This document shows positions 8,034-15,729 of a stretch of 39,305 bases of DNA, piece by piece; the stretch's first letter is position 1, and the number at the start of each line of letters is the position of its first letter. The notes under the pieces were generated by a model. It ran no database searches. It saw only the letters and a list, made by a program, of their open reading frames with translations, and had not been told where the DNA came from. Where the stretch lies: contig JAFSTO010000007.1 of the NCBI GenBank assembly GCA_017450435.1, positions 1 to 39,305 of the forward strand, in the 5' to 3' direction. The DNA comes from Paludibacteraceae bacterium. Lineage in GTDB: Bacteria; Bacteroidota; Bacteroidia; Bacteroidales; Paludibacteraceae. The translations under genes were made by a program, and so were the position numbers.

Positions 8034-10379
8034 CTACAACTCGGCGGGAGTAGCAGGTTTGTCTGCTTTTTTCCTTGCCGGTCGCTTCTTCTTAGCTTTC
8101 ACGGGGACTTCTGCCGAAACAGCTTCACTAACGGCTATATCCTCATTAGAAGCCGGCATGACAGCTTTCTTTGCATTCTTTGGAGCGCGGGACTTTGAGG
8201 GTTTAGGGGCTTTAGGGGCTTTAGGGTCCTTAGGGTCTTTAGAGTCCTTAGGGTCTTTAGAGGCTTTAGAGGCTTTAGAGTCCTTAGGGTCTTTAGGGGC
8301 CTTAGGGGCCTTAGGGTCTTTAGAGTCCTTAGGGTCTTTAGGGGCCTTAGGGGCCTTAGGGTCTTTAGAGTCCTTAGGGTCTTTAGAGTCCTTAGGGTCC
8401 TTAGGGTCTTTAGAGTCCTTAGAGTCCTTAGAGTCCTTAGAGTCCTTAGAGTCCTTAGGGTCTTTAGAGTCCTTAGAGTCCTTAGAGTCCTTAGGGTCTT
8501 TAGAGTCCTTAGAGTCCTTAGAGTCCTTAGAGGCTTTAGGGTCCTTAGGGTCCTTAGGGTCCTTAGGGTCCTTAGAGTCCTTAGGGTCCTTAGAGTCCTT
8601 AGGGGCTTTAGAGTCCTTAGGGGCTTTAGAGTCCTTAGGGGCTTTAGGGTCCTTAGGGGCTTTAGGGTCTTTAAGGTCCTTAGGGTCCTTCTCAACCTTC
8701 TTCTCGGTTTGTTGGGCAGGAGCAGGTGTTGCCTTCGGCAGTTTGACCTCGGGTTTCTCTTCTATGGGTCGTTTGGTATAGAGCATCGCCTTTGCTTCCG
8801 CCTTTGCCTCTACCGACGCCGTCTCTTCCTTCGGCAGAACAACCTCCTTGCCGTCAGCATTGATGAAACGGTAACCTAATAACGGGAGCGACTCGTCAGA
8901 GAACAGACTGATACCGAACCGGCGTTTCCATTGCGCCTTTTTGTTGGTCAGGAAAAACCCTTGCGCCAGATAGGCATACACAAACGGGTGAAGATAAAGC
9001 TTCTGCTTCCTTCCAAAACGCTCGACGGAGCGCTCTGCCAGTTCTTCCAAAGTCTCAACGAAGAGCAACGACGGCTGAATCTTGCCATGCGTGCCGCACA
9101 CGGGGCACTCCTCTTCCACATCGATTTCCACTACCGGCCTTACCCTCTGGCGGGTGATCTGCATCAAACCGAACTTACTAAGCTGCAGCACGTTGTGCTT
9201 GGCACGGTCGCGCTTGAGCAGCTGTTTCATGTGTTCGTAGAGCAACTGACGGTGTTCGGCTGAATCCATGTCGATAAAATCGACGATGATAATGCCGCCT
9301 ATATCCCTTAGTCTGAGCTGGTGGTATATCTCGTCCGCTGCCAGCATGTTACACTTGAAGGCGTTGTCTTCCTGGTCGTCGCCGAGTTTCTTCGAACCGC
9401 TGTTCACGTCGATGGAGTACAGTGCTTCGGTGCGTTCCATGATGAGGTAGCCGCCGTTCTTAAAACCGACCGTTCGTCCAAGTCCCGTCTTCATCTGACG
9501 GGTGATCTGAAAACTATCGAAGATAGGCTGGTCCTTGTCGTAGAGTTTGACAATCTTCTCCGCCTCGGGCGCAATCATCGCCACGTACTGTCTCACGTCC
9601 TGATAGATATCCTTGTCGTTGACGTATATTGACTGGAAATCGGTGGTGAACACGTCTCTTATCACCCCTATCGTCCGCCCTATCTCCTCGTTGACGAGCG
9701 AGACCGGCGTTGCTTTTTGCAGTCGAGCCACTGTCTCTTCCCAACGGCTGATAAGCAGCTTGAGCTCAGCGTCCAGTTCCGCAGCTTTCTTTCCTTCTGC
9801 TACAGTGCGCACAATCACTCCGTAGTGAGCGGGTTTGATGGCCTGAACGAGCTGCCTTAGGCGGCTGCGCTCTGCCTCGCTTTTAATCTTTGAGGATACC
9901 ATCACCTTTTCCCCGAAGGGAATAAGAACGATGTTGCGCCCTGCAAAAGATATCTCTCCTGATAGTCGTGGACCTTTGGTGTTGATGGGTTCCTTCGTCA
10001 CCTGTACGAGGATATTCTGCCCCACCTGACACACGTCTGCCACGTTTCCGTCTTTGCCCACCTCCGGCTGTTTCTCCACGTTGTCCATCGCCGGTATGCG
10101 TCGCTTGTCGAGCATGGCCTGACCAACGTATGCACCGAGGGTGCGGAAGGCTGAACCTAAATCCAAATAATGCAAAAAAGCGTCCTTCTCGTGACCTACG
10201 TCCACAAACACCGCATTCAGCGCCGGCATCACCTTCTTCACCCTGCCGTAATAGATGTTTCCCACGGCAAAAGTGTTGTGGTCGCGGCTCTCACGACTAA
10301 TCTCCATCAGACGGTCGTCTTCGGTGAAAGCAATAGTGATTTCTTGCGGCTGGACGTCCACAATCAATTCGCTTTTCAT
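8034..10379 (-). CDS. rng: Ribonuclease E/G family endoribonuclease with long repeat tail
   Basis: A 781-residue RNase E/G-type endoribonuclease for mRNA decay and rRNA maturation. An S1 RNA-binding region is near the N-terminus (~38-130: GNIYYGRVKKVMPALNAVFVDVG). The catalytic DNase I-like domain has the metal-binding aspartates in SIDVNSG (Asp324) and IIIVDFIDM (Asp367). The Zn-link CPVCG (Cys425, Cys428) supports dimerisation of catalytic units. The core ends near 510. The rest is a lysine-rich extension, of which ~564-727 is a run of Lys-(Asp/Ala)-(Ser/Pro) tripeptides, followed by a basic AKKKRPARKK end. A tail of this kind is not part of the catalytic fold; in E. coli RNase E the disordered C-terminal half scaffolds the degradosome, but this tail is not homologous by eye. 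The gene lies 165 bp downstream of the tiny ribosomal-type protein gene and HU. The leader contains a large imperfect hairpin. The start at 10379 agrees with the family N-terminus. Confidence 0.95.
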   Translation of the reverse strand: MKSELIVDVQPQEITIAFTEDDRLMEISRESRDHNTFAVGNIYYGRVKKVMPALNAVFVDVGHEKDAFLHYLDLGSAFRTLGAYVGQAMLDKRRIPAMDNVEKQPEVGKDGNVADVCQVGQNILVQVTKEPINTKGPRLSGEISFAGRNIVLIPFGEKVMVSSKIKSEAERSRLRQLVQAIKPAHYGVIVRTVAEGKKAAELDAELKLLISRWEETVARLQKATPVSLVNEEIGRTIGVIRDVFTTDFQSIYVNDKDIYQDVRQYVAMIAPEAEKIVKLYDKDQPIFDSFQITRQMKTGLGRTVGFKNGGYLIMERTEALYSIDVNSGSKKLGDDQEDNAFKCNMLAADEIYHQLRLRDIGGIIIVDFIDMDSAEHRQLLYEHMKQLLKRDRAKHNVLQLSKFGLMQITRQRVRPVVEIDVEEECPVCGTHGKIQPSLLFVETLEELAERSVERFGRKQKLYLHPFVYAYLAQGFFLTNKKAQWKRRFGISLFSDESLPLLGYRFINADGKEVVLPKEETASVEAKAEAKAMLYTKRPIEEKPEVKLPKATPAPAQQTEKKVEKDPKDLKDPKAPKDPKAPKDSKAPKDSKAPKDSKDPKDSKDPKDPKDPKDPKASKDSKDSKDSKDPKDSKDSKDSKDPKDSKDSKDSKDSKDSKDPKDPKDSKDPKDSKDPKAPKAPKDPKDSKDPKAPKAPKDPKDSKASKASKDPKDSKDPKDPKAPKAPKPSKSRAPKNAKKAVMPASNEDIAVSEAVSAEVPVKAKKKRPARKKADKPATPAEL
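8201..8690 (-). repeat. 9-bp coding minisatellite in the RNase G tail
   Basis: About 54 tandem 9-nt units, each encoding Lys-Asp-Ser, Lys-Asp-Pro, Lys-Ala-Pro or close variants (codons AAG-GAC-TCT, AAA-GAC-CCT and similar on the minus strand). Units differ mainly at the third residue and wobble bases. This looks like slippage or unequal recombination, and copy number is likely to vary between strains. The opposite strand also stays open (8059-8781), a by-product of the repeat. Confidence 0.95.
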
Positions 10380-10398
10380 AATAAAACAAATAAATTAG

Positions 10399-10448
10399 CA
10401 ACACTGCATCCCTCTTTTCACCAAAAGAAGGGTATGACAGCAGCGTTG
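10399..10448 (-). promoter_or_regulatory. Hairpin in the leader of the RNase G gene
   Basis: Two nested stems: CAACACTGC (10399-10407) with GCAGCGTTG (10440-10448, one mismatch), and CCCTCTTTT (10410-10418) with AAAAGAAGGG (10423-10432, one bulge). The structure sits 20 nt upstream of the rng start on the transcribed strand. E. coli rne is autoregulated through 5'-leader hairpins; the same role here is a guess. Confidence 0.45.
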
Positions 10449-10465
10449 TGGTTAGTAAAGAAAAG

Positions 10466-10502
10466 CAAACTTGTATCTCCCTATAGAGGAGACACAAGTT
10501 TG
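10466..10502 (-). terminator. Terminator-like hairpin after HU and the small basic protein
   Basis: 15-nt arms 10466-10480 and 10488-10502 pair with one mismatch around a 7-nt loop. On the minus strand a U-rich stretch (GCTTTTCTTT) follows. It lies 42 nt past the stop of the 29-residue gene, so it probably ends or attenuates that transcript before rng. I found no consensus promoter between it and rng, so partial read-through is possible. Confidence 0.6.
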
Positions 10503-10544
10503 TTCTTATCGTTTGATAAATGTCATCAAGCTACGAAGATAATC

Positions 10545-10634
10545 TTACTTATGCTTATGACGATTCTTACGCAGACGTTTTTTACGCTTGTGCGTTGACA
10601 TCTTGTGTCTCTTATGTTTCTTTCCGTTTGGCAT
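10545..10634 (-). CDS. 29-residue AURKAIP1/COX24-like (DUF1713) basic protein
   Basis: A tiny, extremely basic protein that starts MPNGKKHKRHKM, continues STHKRKKRLRKN and ends RHKHK; 18 of its 29 residues are Lys, Arg or His. This matches the short Bacteroidota proteins annotated as AURKAIP1/COX24 domain proteins, whose mitochondrial relative (mS38) belongs to the small ribosomal subunit. That assignment is from memory of the family; a role on the ribosome is an inference supported by composition and by its neighbours. The start codon is 8 nt after the HU stop, so the two are co-transcribed, and RNase G follows. The HU, small protein and RNase G order is, as far as I recall, common in Bacteroidales. 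Confidence 0.85.
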   Translation of the reverse strand: MPNGKKHKRHKMSTHKRKKRLRKNRHKHK

Positions 10635-10642
10635 AGTCTCAA

Positions 10643-10918
10643 TTATTTAATATATTTACCGGAGAAATCTTTTGATGCTTTGAAAGCAGGAATTTTGTGC
10701 TCAGGCACGATGATAGAAGTCTGCTGCTTGATGTTGCGAGCTATTTTCTGACGACGGGTCTTGTTGATGAACGAACCGAAGCCACGGAGATAAACGTTCT
10801 CACCACCGAGCATAGTAGCCTTAATAACGTCCATAGATGTTTCCACTACAGCCATAACGTCTTTTCTTGTGAAGCCTGTTTTGATAGCCACCTCACTAAC
10901 TAATTCAGCTTTTGTCAT
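10643..10918 (-). CDS. HU-family DNA-binding protein
   Basis: A 91-residue histone-like nucleoid protein, usual HU/IHF length, expected to act as a dimer that bends DNA non-specifically. The sequence follows the fold: helical N-terminus MTKAELVSEVAIKTGFTRKD, GFGSF at the start of the arm (~46-50) and PAFKASKDF near the C-terminus. The arm tip reads RNIKQQT instead of the RNPxTG of E. coli HU, so the intercalating proline is replaced by isoleucine; I recall this form from other Bacteroidota HU proteins. It is the first gene of a short minus-strand operon with the 29-residue basic protein, driven by the promoter at 10998-11029, which leaves a leader of about 75 nt. Confidence 0.95.
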   Translation of the reverse strand: MTKAELVSEVAIKTGFTRKDVMAVVETSMDVIKATMLGGENVYLRGFGSFINKTRRQKIARNIKQQTSIIVPEHKIPAFKASKDFSGKYIK

Positions 10919-10997
10919 ATTAGTAAAATTTTTAAAAAGTTATATAAATAGTCATGTTTTTGCTCCGACAAACATGTCGTTTGTCGCAAAAGCGTTG

Positions 10998-11029
10998 CAA
11001 AGGTACTAAATATAATTGACTTACACAAG
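10998..11029 (-). promoter_or_regulatory. Bacteroidota-type promoter for HU
   Basis: On the minus strand: CTTG (-33, 11026-11029), 20-nt spacer, TACCTTTG (-7, 10998-11005). This fits the TTTG / TAnnTTTG consensus of the Bacteroidota primary sigma factor, with one mismatch in the -33 box. Confidence 0.75.
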
Positions 11030-11083
11030 CATAATCGTAAAAAAAAACAAAAAACAACAAATCAAGGACAAATTATTCACTAC

Positions 11084-11099
11084 ATTACGACATTACGAC
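11084..11099. repeat. 8-bp tandem repeat overlapping the pnuC stop codon
   Basis: ATTACGAC occurs twice (11084-11091 and 11092-11099). The second copy contains the pnuC stop (TTA on the plus strand, 11093-11095). Confidence 0.7.
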
Positions 11100-11788
11100 A
11101 CGAAATTGTTATGCTGTTCTGTTTTCTTCCAGTTGTAATATCCGTAAACGCAGTTGCAGCACCAGAAGGCGTAAAGCACCGCCATAGACATGTTGTCCGC
11201 GATGCACCACATCCATATTGCCAGCATATCTACCACAATCCACAGCATCCACTGTTCGCGGTAGCGGTTAATCATCAGCAGTTGTGCCACAATAGACGGC
11301 ACTGTAGTGAATGCGTCCAACCACGGCTGCGAGTCGTCGGTGAATCGTTCTAAAGCCAGCGCAGCGAGCACACTGCCTGCCACTGCCACCACCGCCAACA
11401 CCACGCGCCACACAGCGGACAGACGACGGGTGAGAAGGGTATTGGCTTCACTGCTTTCCGACACCACATAACGACGGCGCCAAGAGAACACCCCGTAAAT
11501 CATAGAAAAGAAGTAGAAGCCGTTGAGCGCCACCTCGGCGTACAGCCGCTCCTCAAAACAGATAAATATATAGGTTACAACCTGTATAAAACCGAACAAG
11601 TAAGCAGAAATCCTCCCTTGTGAGGTCAGAACAACGGAGAACACCCCTGCCAAGCCGCTGACAATAAGCACCGGCGAAGCCGGCTGCAACACATACACAA
11701 CAACCTGCAACAGCACTCCGACGGCAAGAAAACAATGGTCAAACCAAGTCTTGCCGGCAATAAACTCCCTCTTTAAAAATGATAACAC
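11093..11788 (-). CDS. pnuC: PnuC-family nicotinamide riboside transporter
   Basis: A 231-residue polytopic inner-membrane protein, expected to move nicotinamide riboside or a related vitamin by facilitated diffusion to feed NAD synthesis. About seven hydrophobic segments are visible, beginning near residue 20. The C-terminal half carries family-like features: INRYREQWMLWIVVDMLAIW (about 173-192) followed by a last helix ending VYGYYNWKK. PnuC relatives can also carry thiamine or riboflavin; substrate cannot be set from sequence here, and I saw no obvious riboswitch in the 47-nt gap upstream. It is the last gene of the minus-strand run after the Ig-like lipoprotein. An A-rich spacer separates its end from the HU promoter, and I saw no clear terminator. 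Confidence 0.85.
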   Translation of the reverse strand: MLSFLKREFIAGKTWFDHCFLAVGVLLQVVVYVLQPASPVLIVSGLAGVFSVVLTSQGRISAYLFGFIQVVTYIFICFEERLYAEVALNGFYFFSMIYGVFSWRRRYVVSESSEANTLLTRRLSAVWRVVLAVVAVAGSVLAALALERFTDDSQPWLDAFTTVPSIVAQLLMINRYREQWMLWIVVDMLAIWMWCIADNMSMAVLYAFWCCNCVYGYYNWKKTEQHNNFVS

Positions 11789-11807
11789 AAATAACGATTT
11801 TTTTTAA

Positions 11808-11825
11808 ACCGGACAGACCGGACAG
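11808..11825. repeat. 9-bp tandem repeat between lipoprotein and pnuC
   Basis: ACCGGACAG twice (11808-11816 and 11817-11825), then a degenerate third unit. It lies about 10 nt beyond the lipoprotein stop codon. Confidence 0.7.
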
Positions 11826-11835
11826 ACTGTAAATC

Positions 11836-13773
11836 TTACTTCTTCTTGCCGGCGTCTTTTTTCAGTTCAGCCGGTTTCTGTTCAAGCAACGCTTTTTCCT
11901 GCCAAAGGAAAGTCTCTTCAAAGTCCCAGTTCGCCCGCAGTGACTGTTTTTTACCCGAATAATACACCGGTTCGGGTTGGCGTTTCATCTCCCAGTCGCC
12001 TGTTGTCCATACCGAATCACCGTTAAGATCCTCGAAAGCACGTATATAATAGGTCTGCGGCTTAAGATACTCAAATCGTGTACCGTCTTCCGTTGCCGGC
12101 AGAGTATGCACCACCACGTCCTTGTCGGTCAGCACCTGCAACATCAGCCTCGGGTTGAACGGTTCCACCTTCATTATCAGCGTGGCGTACTCGTCGAGCG
12201 AGCGAATCTTCCAGCGCAGGCTTTGCCTGTCAGAAGACAGATGATACACATCAGTGAACGCTGCCGAGTCAATTTCCAGTTCGTACTCGCGCTCCGGCTG
12301 CCAGTCGTGCATAAGAAGGAGTTTCATATTGGTGCTGTCCGCCTTGATTATGGTGAAAGGCAAGGGACGGCGCACGGTATCAACCTTCTCGTAGAAATGC
12401 AGGCTGTCAGGCTGCCATGACTTGAGAGGTGTAGCGAAGGTGAGCGTCAGAGGCTGGTAGATATCGAAAGTGGTGGAAGTATTCGACTTCAGCTCGAGTT
12501 TCTGCTCACGGCGTTTCTTCTCCAGTGCCTCTCTTGCCTTGTCGCTCATCCTCGGTTCGCGATAGACGGCTTCGATGGTATCTGTTTGAGGCACAAGGTT
12601 AAAAGTACTATCGGTAAACATATACGTCATCAGCAGCGACAGCGTATCTTGCCGGATGAGGAGCGAGTCGGTGAGCCAGATGTTTATCGTATCGAACTTA
12701 TGAGACGGTTGCACCACCAACATAGTGTCGCTGACCTGTATGGTATCGGTGTGCCCAAGACTGTCGGTAGTGTGTATCGGCAGCCATTGCAGCCCCGGCA
12801 TCGAGTCCTGCGGAGCTGCGAACAGCAATGTCAGCAGATGACGCTCGTCACGCAGCGGACGCTGGAAATAGCGGCGTTGCTTGTTCTCCGAGAACAGGCG
12901 AAGCAAGATATCCTGCGGCTCATAACGCAGCTTGGTACTACGATTTGGTCCAATGCTGTCAGAGAATGTCAGATTTGGTCCGATGCTGTCAGAGAGTGTC
13001 AGATTTGGTCCGATAGTGTCAGAGAGTGTCAGATTTGGTCCGATGCTGTCAGAGAGTGTCAGATTTGGTCCGATAGTGTCCTGCTCCTCGGTCACTATTG
13101 GTGAGAAAACCGTATCAAGGAAAGCGAGAGCCTCGCTCGGCTGGTAGATATAGTCTTTGGAGATATCGTTAAGGGCATAGATACGATACCTACCCTCTTT
13201 CACGTTTTTCACGCAGAACGCACCTTTCTCATCAGTGCGGGCGATATACGCAAACGGCATAGAGTTGAACGCCGAGTCGTGAAGCACATAGTGCAGACCG
13301 ATGGTTATACCCGACACGGGGTTCAGGTCTTCGGCATTGATAAGCGTGCCGCTCAGTTGAAGAGTGTCGATGACCGGTCCGGTGGAGAATGAGAACGAGT
13401 AGTTCTTCATAGGGTTACGCTCATTGTAGTCGCAGATGGCACTGCCGAAGTCGATGTTATAGGTAGTGGAGTCGCGTAGCGGTTCCTCGAAAGTGACAAT
13501 CACTCTCTTGCCTACACCTTTTACTATCGGTTGCTTCTGCGAAGGCGGCGAGATGATAACCTGATTAGCCACGTCGTTGAGTTGTATATACTCGTTGCAA
13601 TAGAGCACCACCTCTTGTCCGTGAAAGTCGGTGGAGCCGTTGAACGGCACCTCCTTCAGTATCTCCGGCGGCGTCTCATCCTTCGGCCCGCCCTGCGGAC
13701 CCATACCGCGGTTGGCACAAGCCGAGAGGAGTACGAGAGAAACGAGAAATATTGTATGTCTGAGACAGTTCAT
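11836..13773 (-). CDS. Ig-like domain lipoprotein with an internal 10-residue repeat
   Basis: A 645-residue predicted lipoprotein. The signal peptide ends in a lipobox, LLSAC, with Cys19 as the lipidation site. Residues ~30-130 (GPKDETPPEILKEVPFNGSTDF ... FSFSTGP, quoted in part) match the SbsA/Big_5 Ig-like domain typical of Bacteroidota envelope lipoproteins. Residues ~135-225 look like a carboxypeptidase-regulatory-type beta-sandwich (SGTLINAEDLNPVSGITIGL, then GRYRIYALND). A repeat of DSIGPNLTLS units occupies ~233-277. The rest has further beta-rich segments, and the C-terminus is lysine-rich (LKKDAGKKK). No enzyme motif is seen; a structural role at the outer membrane is likely but unproven. 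The gene sits 31 nt after DUF2851 and 47 nt before pnuC, so co-transcription is likely. Confidence 0.85.
   Translation of the reverse strand: MNCLRHTIFLVSLVLLSACANRGMGPQGGPKDETPPEILKEVPFNGSTDFHGQEVVLYCNEYIQLNDVANQVIISPPSQKQPIVKGVGKRVIVTFEEPLRDSTTYNIDFGSAICDYNERNPMKNYSFSFSTGPVIDTLQLSGTLINAEDLNPVSGITIGLHYVLHDSAFNSMPFAYIARTDEKGAFCVKNVKEGRYRIYALNDISKDYIYQPSEALAFLDTVFSPIVTEEQDTIGPNLTLSDSIGPNLTLSDTIGPNLTLSDSIGPNLTFSDSIGPNRSTKLRYEPQDILLRLFSENKQRRYFQRPLRDERHLLTLLFAAPQDSMPGLQWLPIHTTDSLGHTDTIQVSDTMLVVQPSHKFDTINIWLTDSLLIRQDTLSLLMTYMFTDSTFNLVPQTDTIEAVYREPRMSDKAREALEKKRREQKLELKSNTSTTFDIYQPLTLTFATPLKSWQPDSLHFYEKVDTVRRPLPFTIIKADSTNMKLLLMHDWQPEREYELEIDSAAFTDVYHLSSDRQSLRWKIRSLDEYATLIMKVEPFNPRLMLQVLTDKDVVVHTLPATEDGTRFEYLKPQTYYIRAFEDLNGDSVWTTGDWEMKRQPEPVYYSGKKQSLRANWDFEETFLWQEKALLEQKPAELKKDAGKKK
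12942..13080 (-). repeat. 30-bp coding tandem repeat in the lipoprotein gene
   Basis: Four full 30-nt units and a partial fifth, each starting GATTTGGTCC on the plus strand, encode the decapeptide DSIGPNLTLS with Ser/Thr and Leu/Phe variants. Units are nearly identical, which points to recent expansion, and the length stays in frame. Confidence 0.95.
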
Positions 13774-13804
13774 TTGTTAGTAAATTCGGATTGAGTCGGA
13801 GTTA

Positions 13805-15019
13805 TCAGAGGTCTGAGGTTATTTGGTAGCCGATGTTACAGTCCCTGCAGCGGTGACGCTGACAGTATTCCTGATGCAGTTGCAGCAGCGCCTGCGTATC
13901 GGCGGCACTATGCGGAGCGATGCCCAGCATCTTCCACTGCTTGATGATATTATTGCTCTCCGGCGGAATGTGGCTGAGCAGTGTCAGAGCGTTCTCACGC
14001 ATGGAAAAGTCGTTGTGGGCAGCTCCCCACGCATAGCGATACGGAACGACGCTATTGATAAGCAGTATGTCCACCGACGCCGTACCAAGCACCGGTGATG
14101 AGGCAACGCGAAAGATGTCGCGAAGCTGCTGCAGTCCTTGCGTCTCAAGACAAGTACGCAACAGCATCTCACGCTCGTGCAGCAGGGTGGCGAACTGGCG
14201 GATACGCACCTCCGGAAAACTCTGCGGACGCATACGCAGCCGTTTCCATAAGGCTGCCGACAGAGGTTGCAGCGCGAATTTCTTTTGCAAAAACAGGTAT
14301 TCTTTCAGCAGTTTTTTATCCTCGTCGGTGCGAGCAGTGTCTGCATTGAGCAGCCCTGACTGTCCGAGCAGCATCGCCTTCAATTGGAAAAGCGAATTAC
14401 GATGTTTGAGCAGATAGGATAACGGCGTCTGCTTAGCCAGCATCTCAAAGGGTACGCCGTTGGTGTGAAAGCCGAAGTTGTGCGCAAGAGTGATATAAAA
14501 CGCTTCTTCCCAGTTACCATGCAGCATATCCAAGAGCTGCCGTATAGCGTCCGTCTTCCGTTGCAGCCGCTCGTTAGTAAGCGTGCGTAGCCAATCGGCT
14601 GTGAGCATTGCCGGTTTCTCCTGAAGGCGGAACTCACACAAAGCGTTGGTGTCGGACAGCATCTTAGCCAGACACTCCGGCTCATAGGGGTACTGCAACT
14701 CGCACTGCGGTATCAACTCGCCACGACTGTTGCGCACCTCCTTATCCGCTTTCTTCACCACGTGCAGCACCACCGTATCGTACGCCTTGTCAGTGTCGTG
14801 ACCATGACGATACCAATCGGAGGCAAGCACGTGCAACTCTACATTGCCCACCCACTGCATGCCGTCAATACGGATAGTGGCGGCAAAGAAGTCAGGACCG
14901 GCATCCGTGTTATGCCTACCTACATCAAGCACCTCCACCCGACGGCCGTCGGTGGTCTGTTGAGCAAGAGGCTGAAAGAGCCTACGCTGCCAGATATAAT
15001 GCAAAAACAGTTCAGGCAT
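13805..15019 (-). CDS. DUF2851 family protein
   Basis: A conserved Bacteroidota protein of unknown function, 404 residues from the start chosen here. The frame is open 87 nt further upstream, but those codons overlap the deacetylase gene; the family N-terminus MPELFLHYIWQRRLF begins at 15019. Characteristic segments are LDVGRHNTDAGPDFFAATIRIDG and WVGNVELHVLASDWYRHGH (each quoted in part), a pattern that has suggested a nuclease-like core to some annotators; I do not assert this. The C-terminus has a cysteine and histidine cluster (EYCQRHRCRDCNIG) that might bind a metal. It lies 43 nt after the deacetylase and 31 nt before the lipoprotein, in the same operon-like run. Confidence 0.85.
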   Translation of the reverse strand: MPELFLHYIWQRRLFQPLAQQTTDGRRVEVLDVGRHNTDAGPDFFAATIRIDGMQWVGNVELHVLASDWYRHGHDTDKAYDTVVLHVVKKADKEVRNSRGELIPQCELQYPYEPECLAKMLSDTNALCEFRLQEKPAMLTADWLRTLTNERLQRKTDAIRQLLDMLHGNWEEAFYITLAHNFGFHTNGVPFEMLAKQTPLSYLLKHRNSLFQLKAMLLGQSGLLNADTARTDEDKKLLKEYLFLQKKFALQPLSAALWKRLRMRPQSFPEVRIRQFATLLHEREMLLRTCLETQGLQQLRDIFRVASSPVLGTASVDILLINSVVPYRYAWGAAHNDFSMRENALTLLSHIPPESNNIIKQWKMLGIAPHSAADTQALLQLHQEYCQRHRCRDCNIGYQITSDL

Positions 15020-15062
15020 GACTGATGATTGAGGAATGATGCGCTGCGCTATGGATGAATTA

Positions 15063-15698
15063 TCACAAAGTATCAAAAATATATCCTTGAGCACGAAGGT
15101 AGTCAATGACCTTGGGCAGGGTGGCGAGCATCCTGTCGCCTGACTTGAGGCTGTCGTGAAAGACGATGATTGAGCCCGGTCGCGTATAACGCTTGACTAT
15201 ATCGAGCATCAACTCAGGTGTATAACTCTTGTTGTAGTCGTGCGTAAGTACATCCCACAGCACCAGCTTGTATCCCCGCCGCAGGAGTCTTACTTTCTGC
15301 GATGTACGAATCCTGCCGTATGGCGGGCGGAACAACGGCGGTTTGCCGGCTCCGTAGCCCAACACCTTGTTGCAATGCTCCACATCAGCAAGGTAAGCAT
15401 CAGTGCCGGTGCGCCAACCTTTGATATGGTGAAAAGTGTGATTACCGACACGGTGACCGGACGTAAGGATTCTCTGATACAGGTGAGGGTACTTAGCCAC
15501 ATTATCACCTACGAGAAAGAACGTGGCATGCACGTTCTTTTCTCGCAGAATATCCAATATACGCGGCGTCACCTCAGGTATCGGTCCGTCGTCAAAAGTG
15601 ATGTACACGATTGGCGTGGCAGCCTCACCGCGCCACATCACTCCACGGTAGAACCACTGCAGCCACGCGGGAATCTGATATAGCAGACGTTTGAACAA
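15063..15698 (-). CDS. Polysaccharide deacetylase (NodB/CE4 family)
   Basis: A 211-residue protein with all main NodB motifs: TFDDGP (34-39, catalytic base Asp36 and metal Asp37), HTFHH (87-91, metal ligands His87 and His91), RPPYG (123-127) and IVFHDS (177-182). Metal-dependent removal of acetyl groups from a GlcNAc-containing polymer such as peptidoglycan or an exopolysaccharide is expected. The N-terminus is hydrophobic and aromatic (LLYQIPAWLQWFYRGVMW) without a clear cleavage site, so it may be membrane-associated. The substrate is unknown. It lies 31 nt after the ROK kinase. Confidence 0.9.
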   Translation of the reverse strand: MFKRLLYQIPAWLQWFYRGVMWRGEAATPIVYITFDDGPIPEVTPRILDILREKNVHATFFLVGDNVAKYPHLYQRILTSGHRVGNHTFHHIKGWRTGTDAYLADVEHCNKVLGYGAGKPPLFRPPYGRIRTSQKVRLLRRGYKLVLWDVLTHDYNKSYTPELMLDIVKRYTRPGSIIVFHDSLKSGDRMLATLPKVIDYLRAQGYIFDTL

Positions 15699-15700
15699 GC

Positions 15701-15724
15701 GATAAGTTATGAGTGATAAGTTAT
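15701..15724. repeat. 14-bp spaced direct repeat between ROK kinase and deacetylase
   Basis: GATAAGTTAT at 15701-15710 and again at 15715-15724, separated by GAGT. It fills most of the 31-nt gap after the ROK stop codon. Confidence 0.7.
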
Positions 15725-15729
15725 ACCGT

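Noticed and set aside
8059-8781. 240-codon frame opposite the RNase G tail (Leu-Gly-Ser-Leu-Glu repeats)
   Set aside because: It is a by-product of the 9-bp coding repeat, which keeps the reverse strand free of stops. No start context or homologue is evident.
15020-15106. N-terminal extension of the DUF2851 frame
   Set aside because: It overlaps the deacetylase gene and is not family-like; the start at 15019 fits the known N-terminus.
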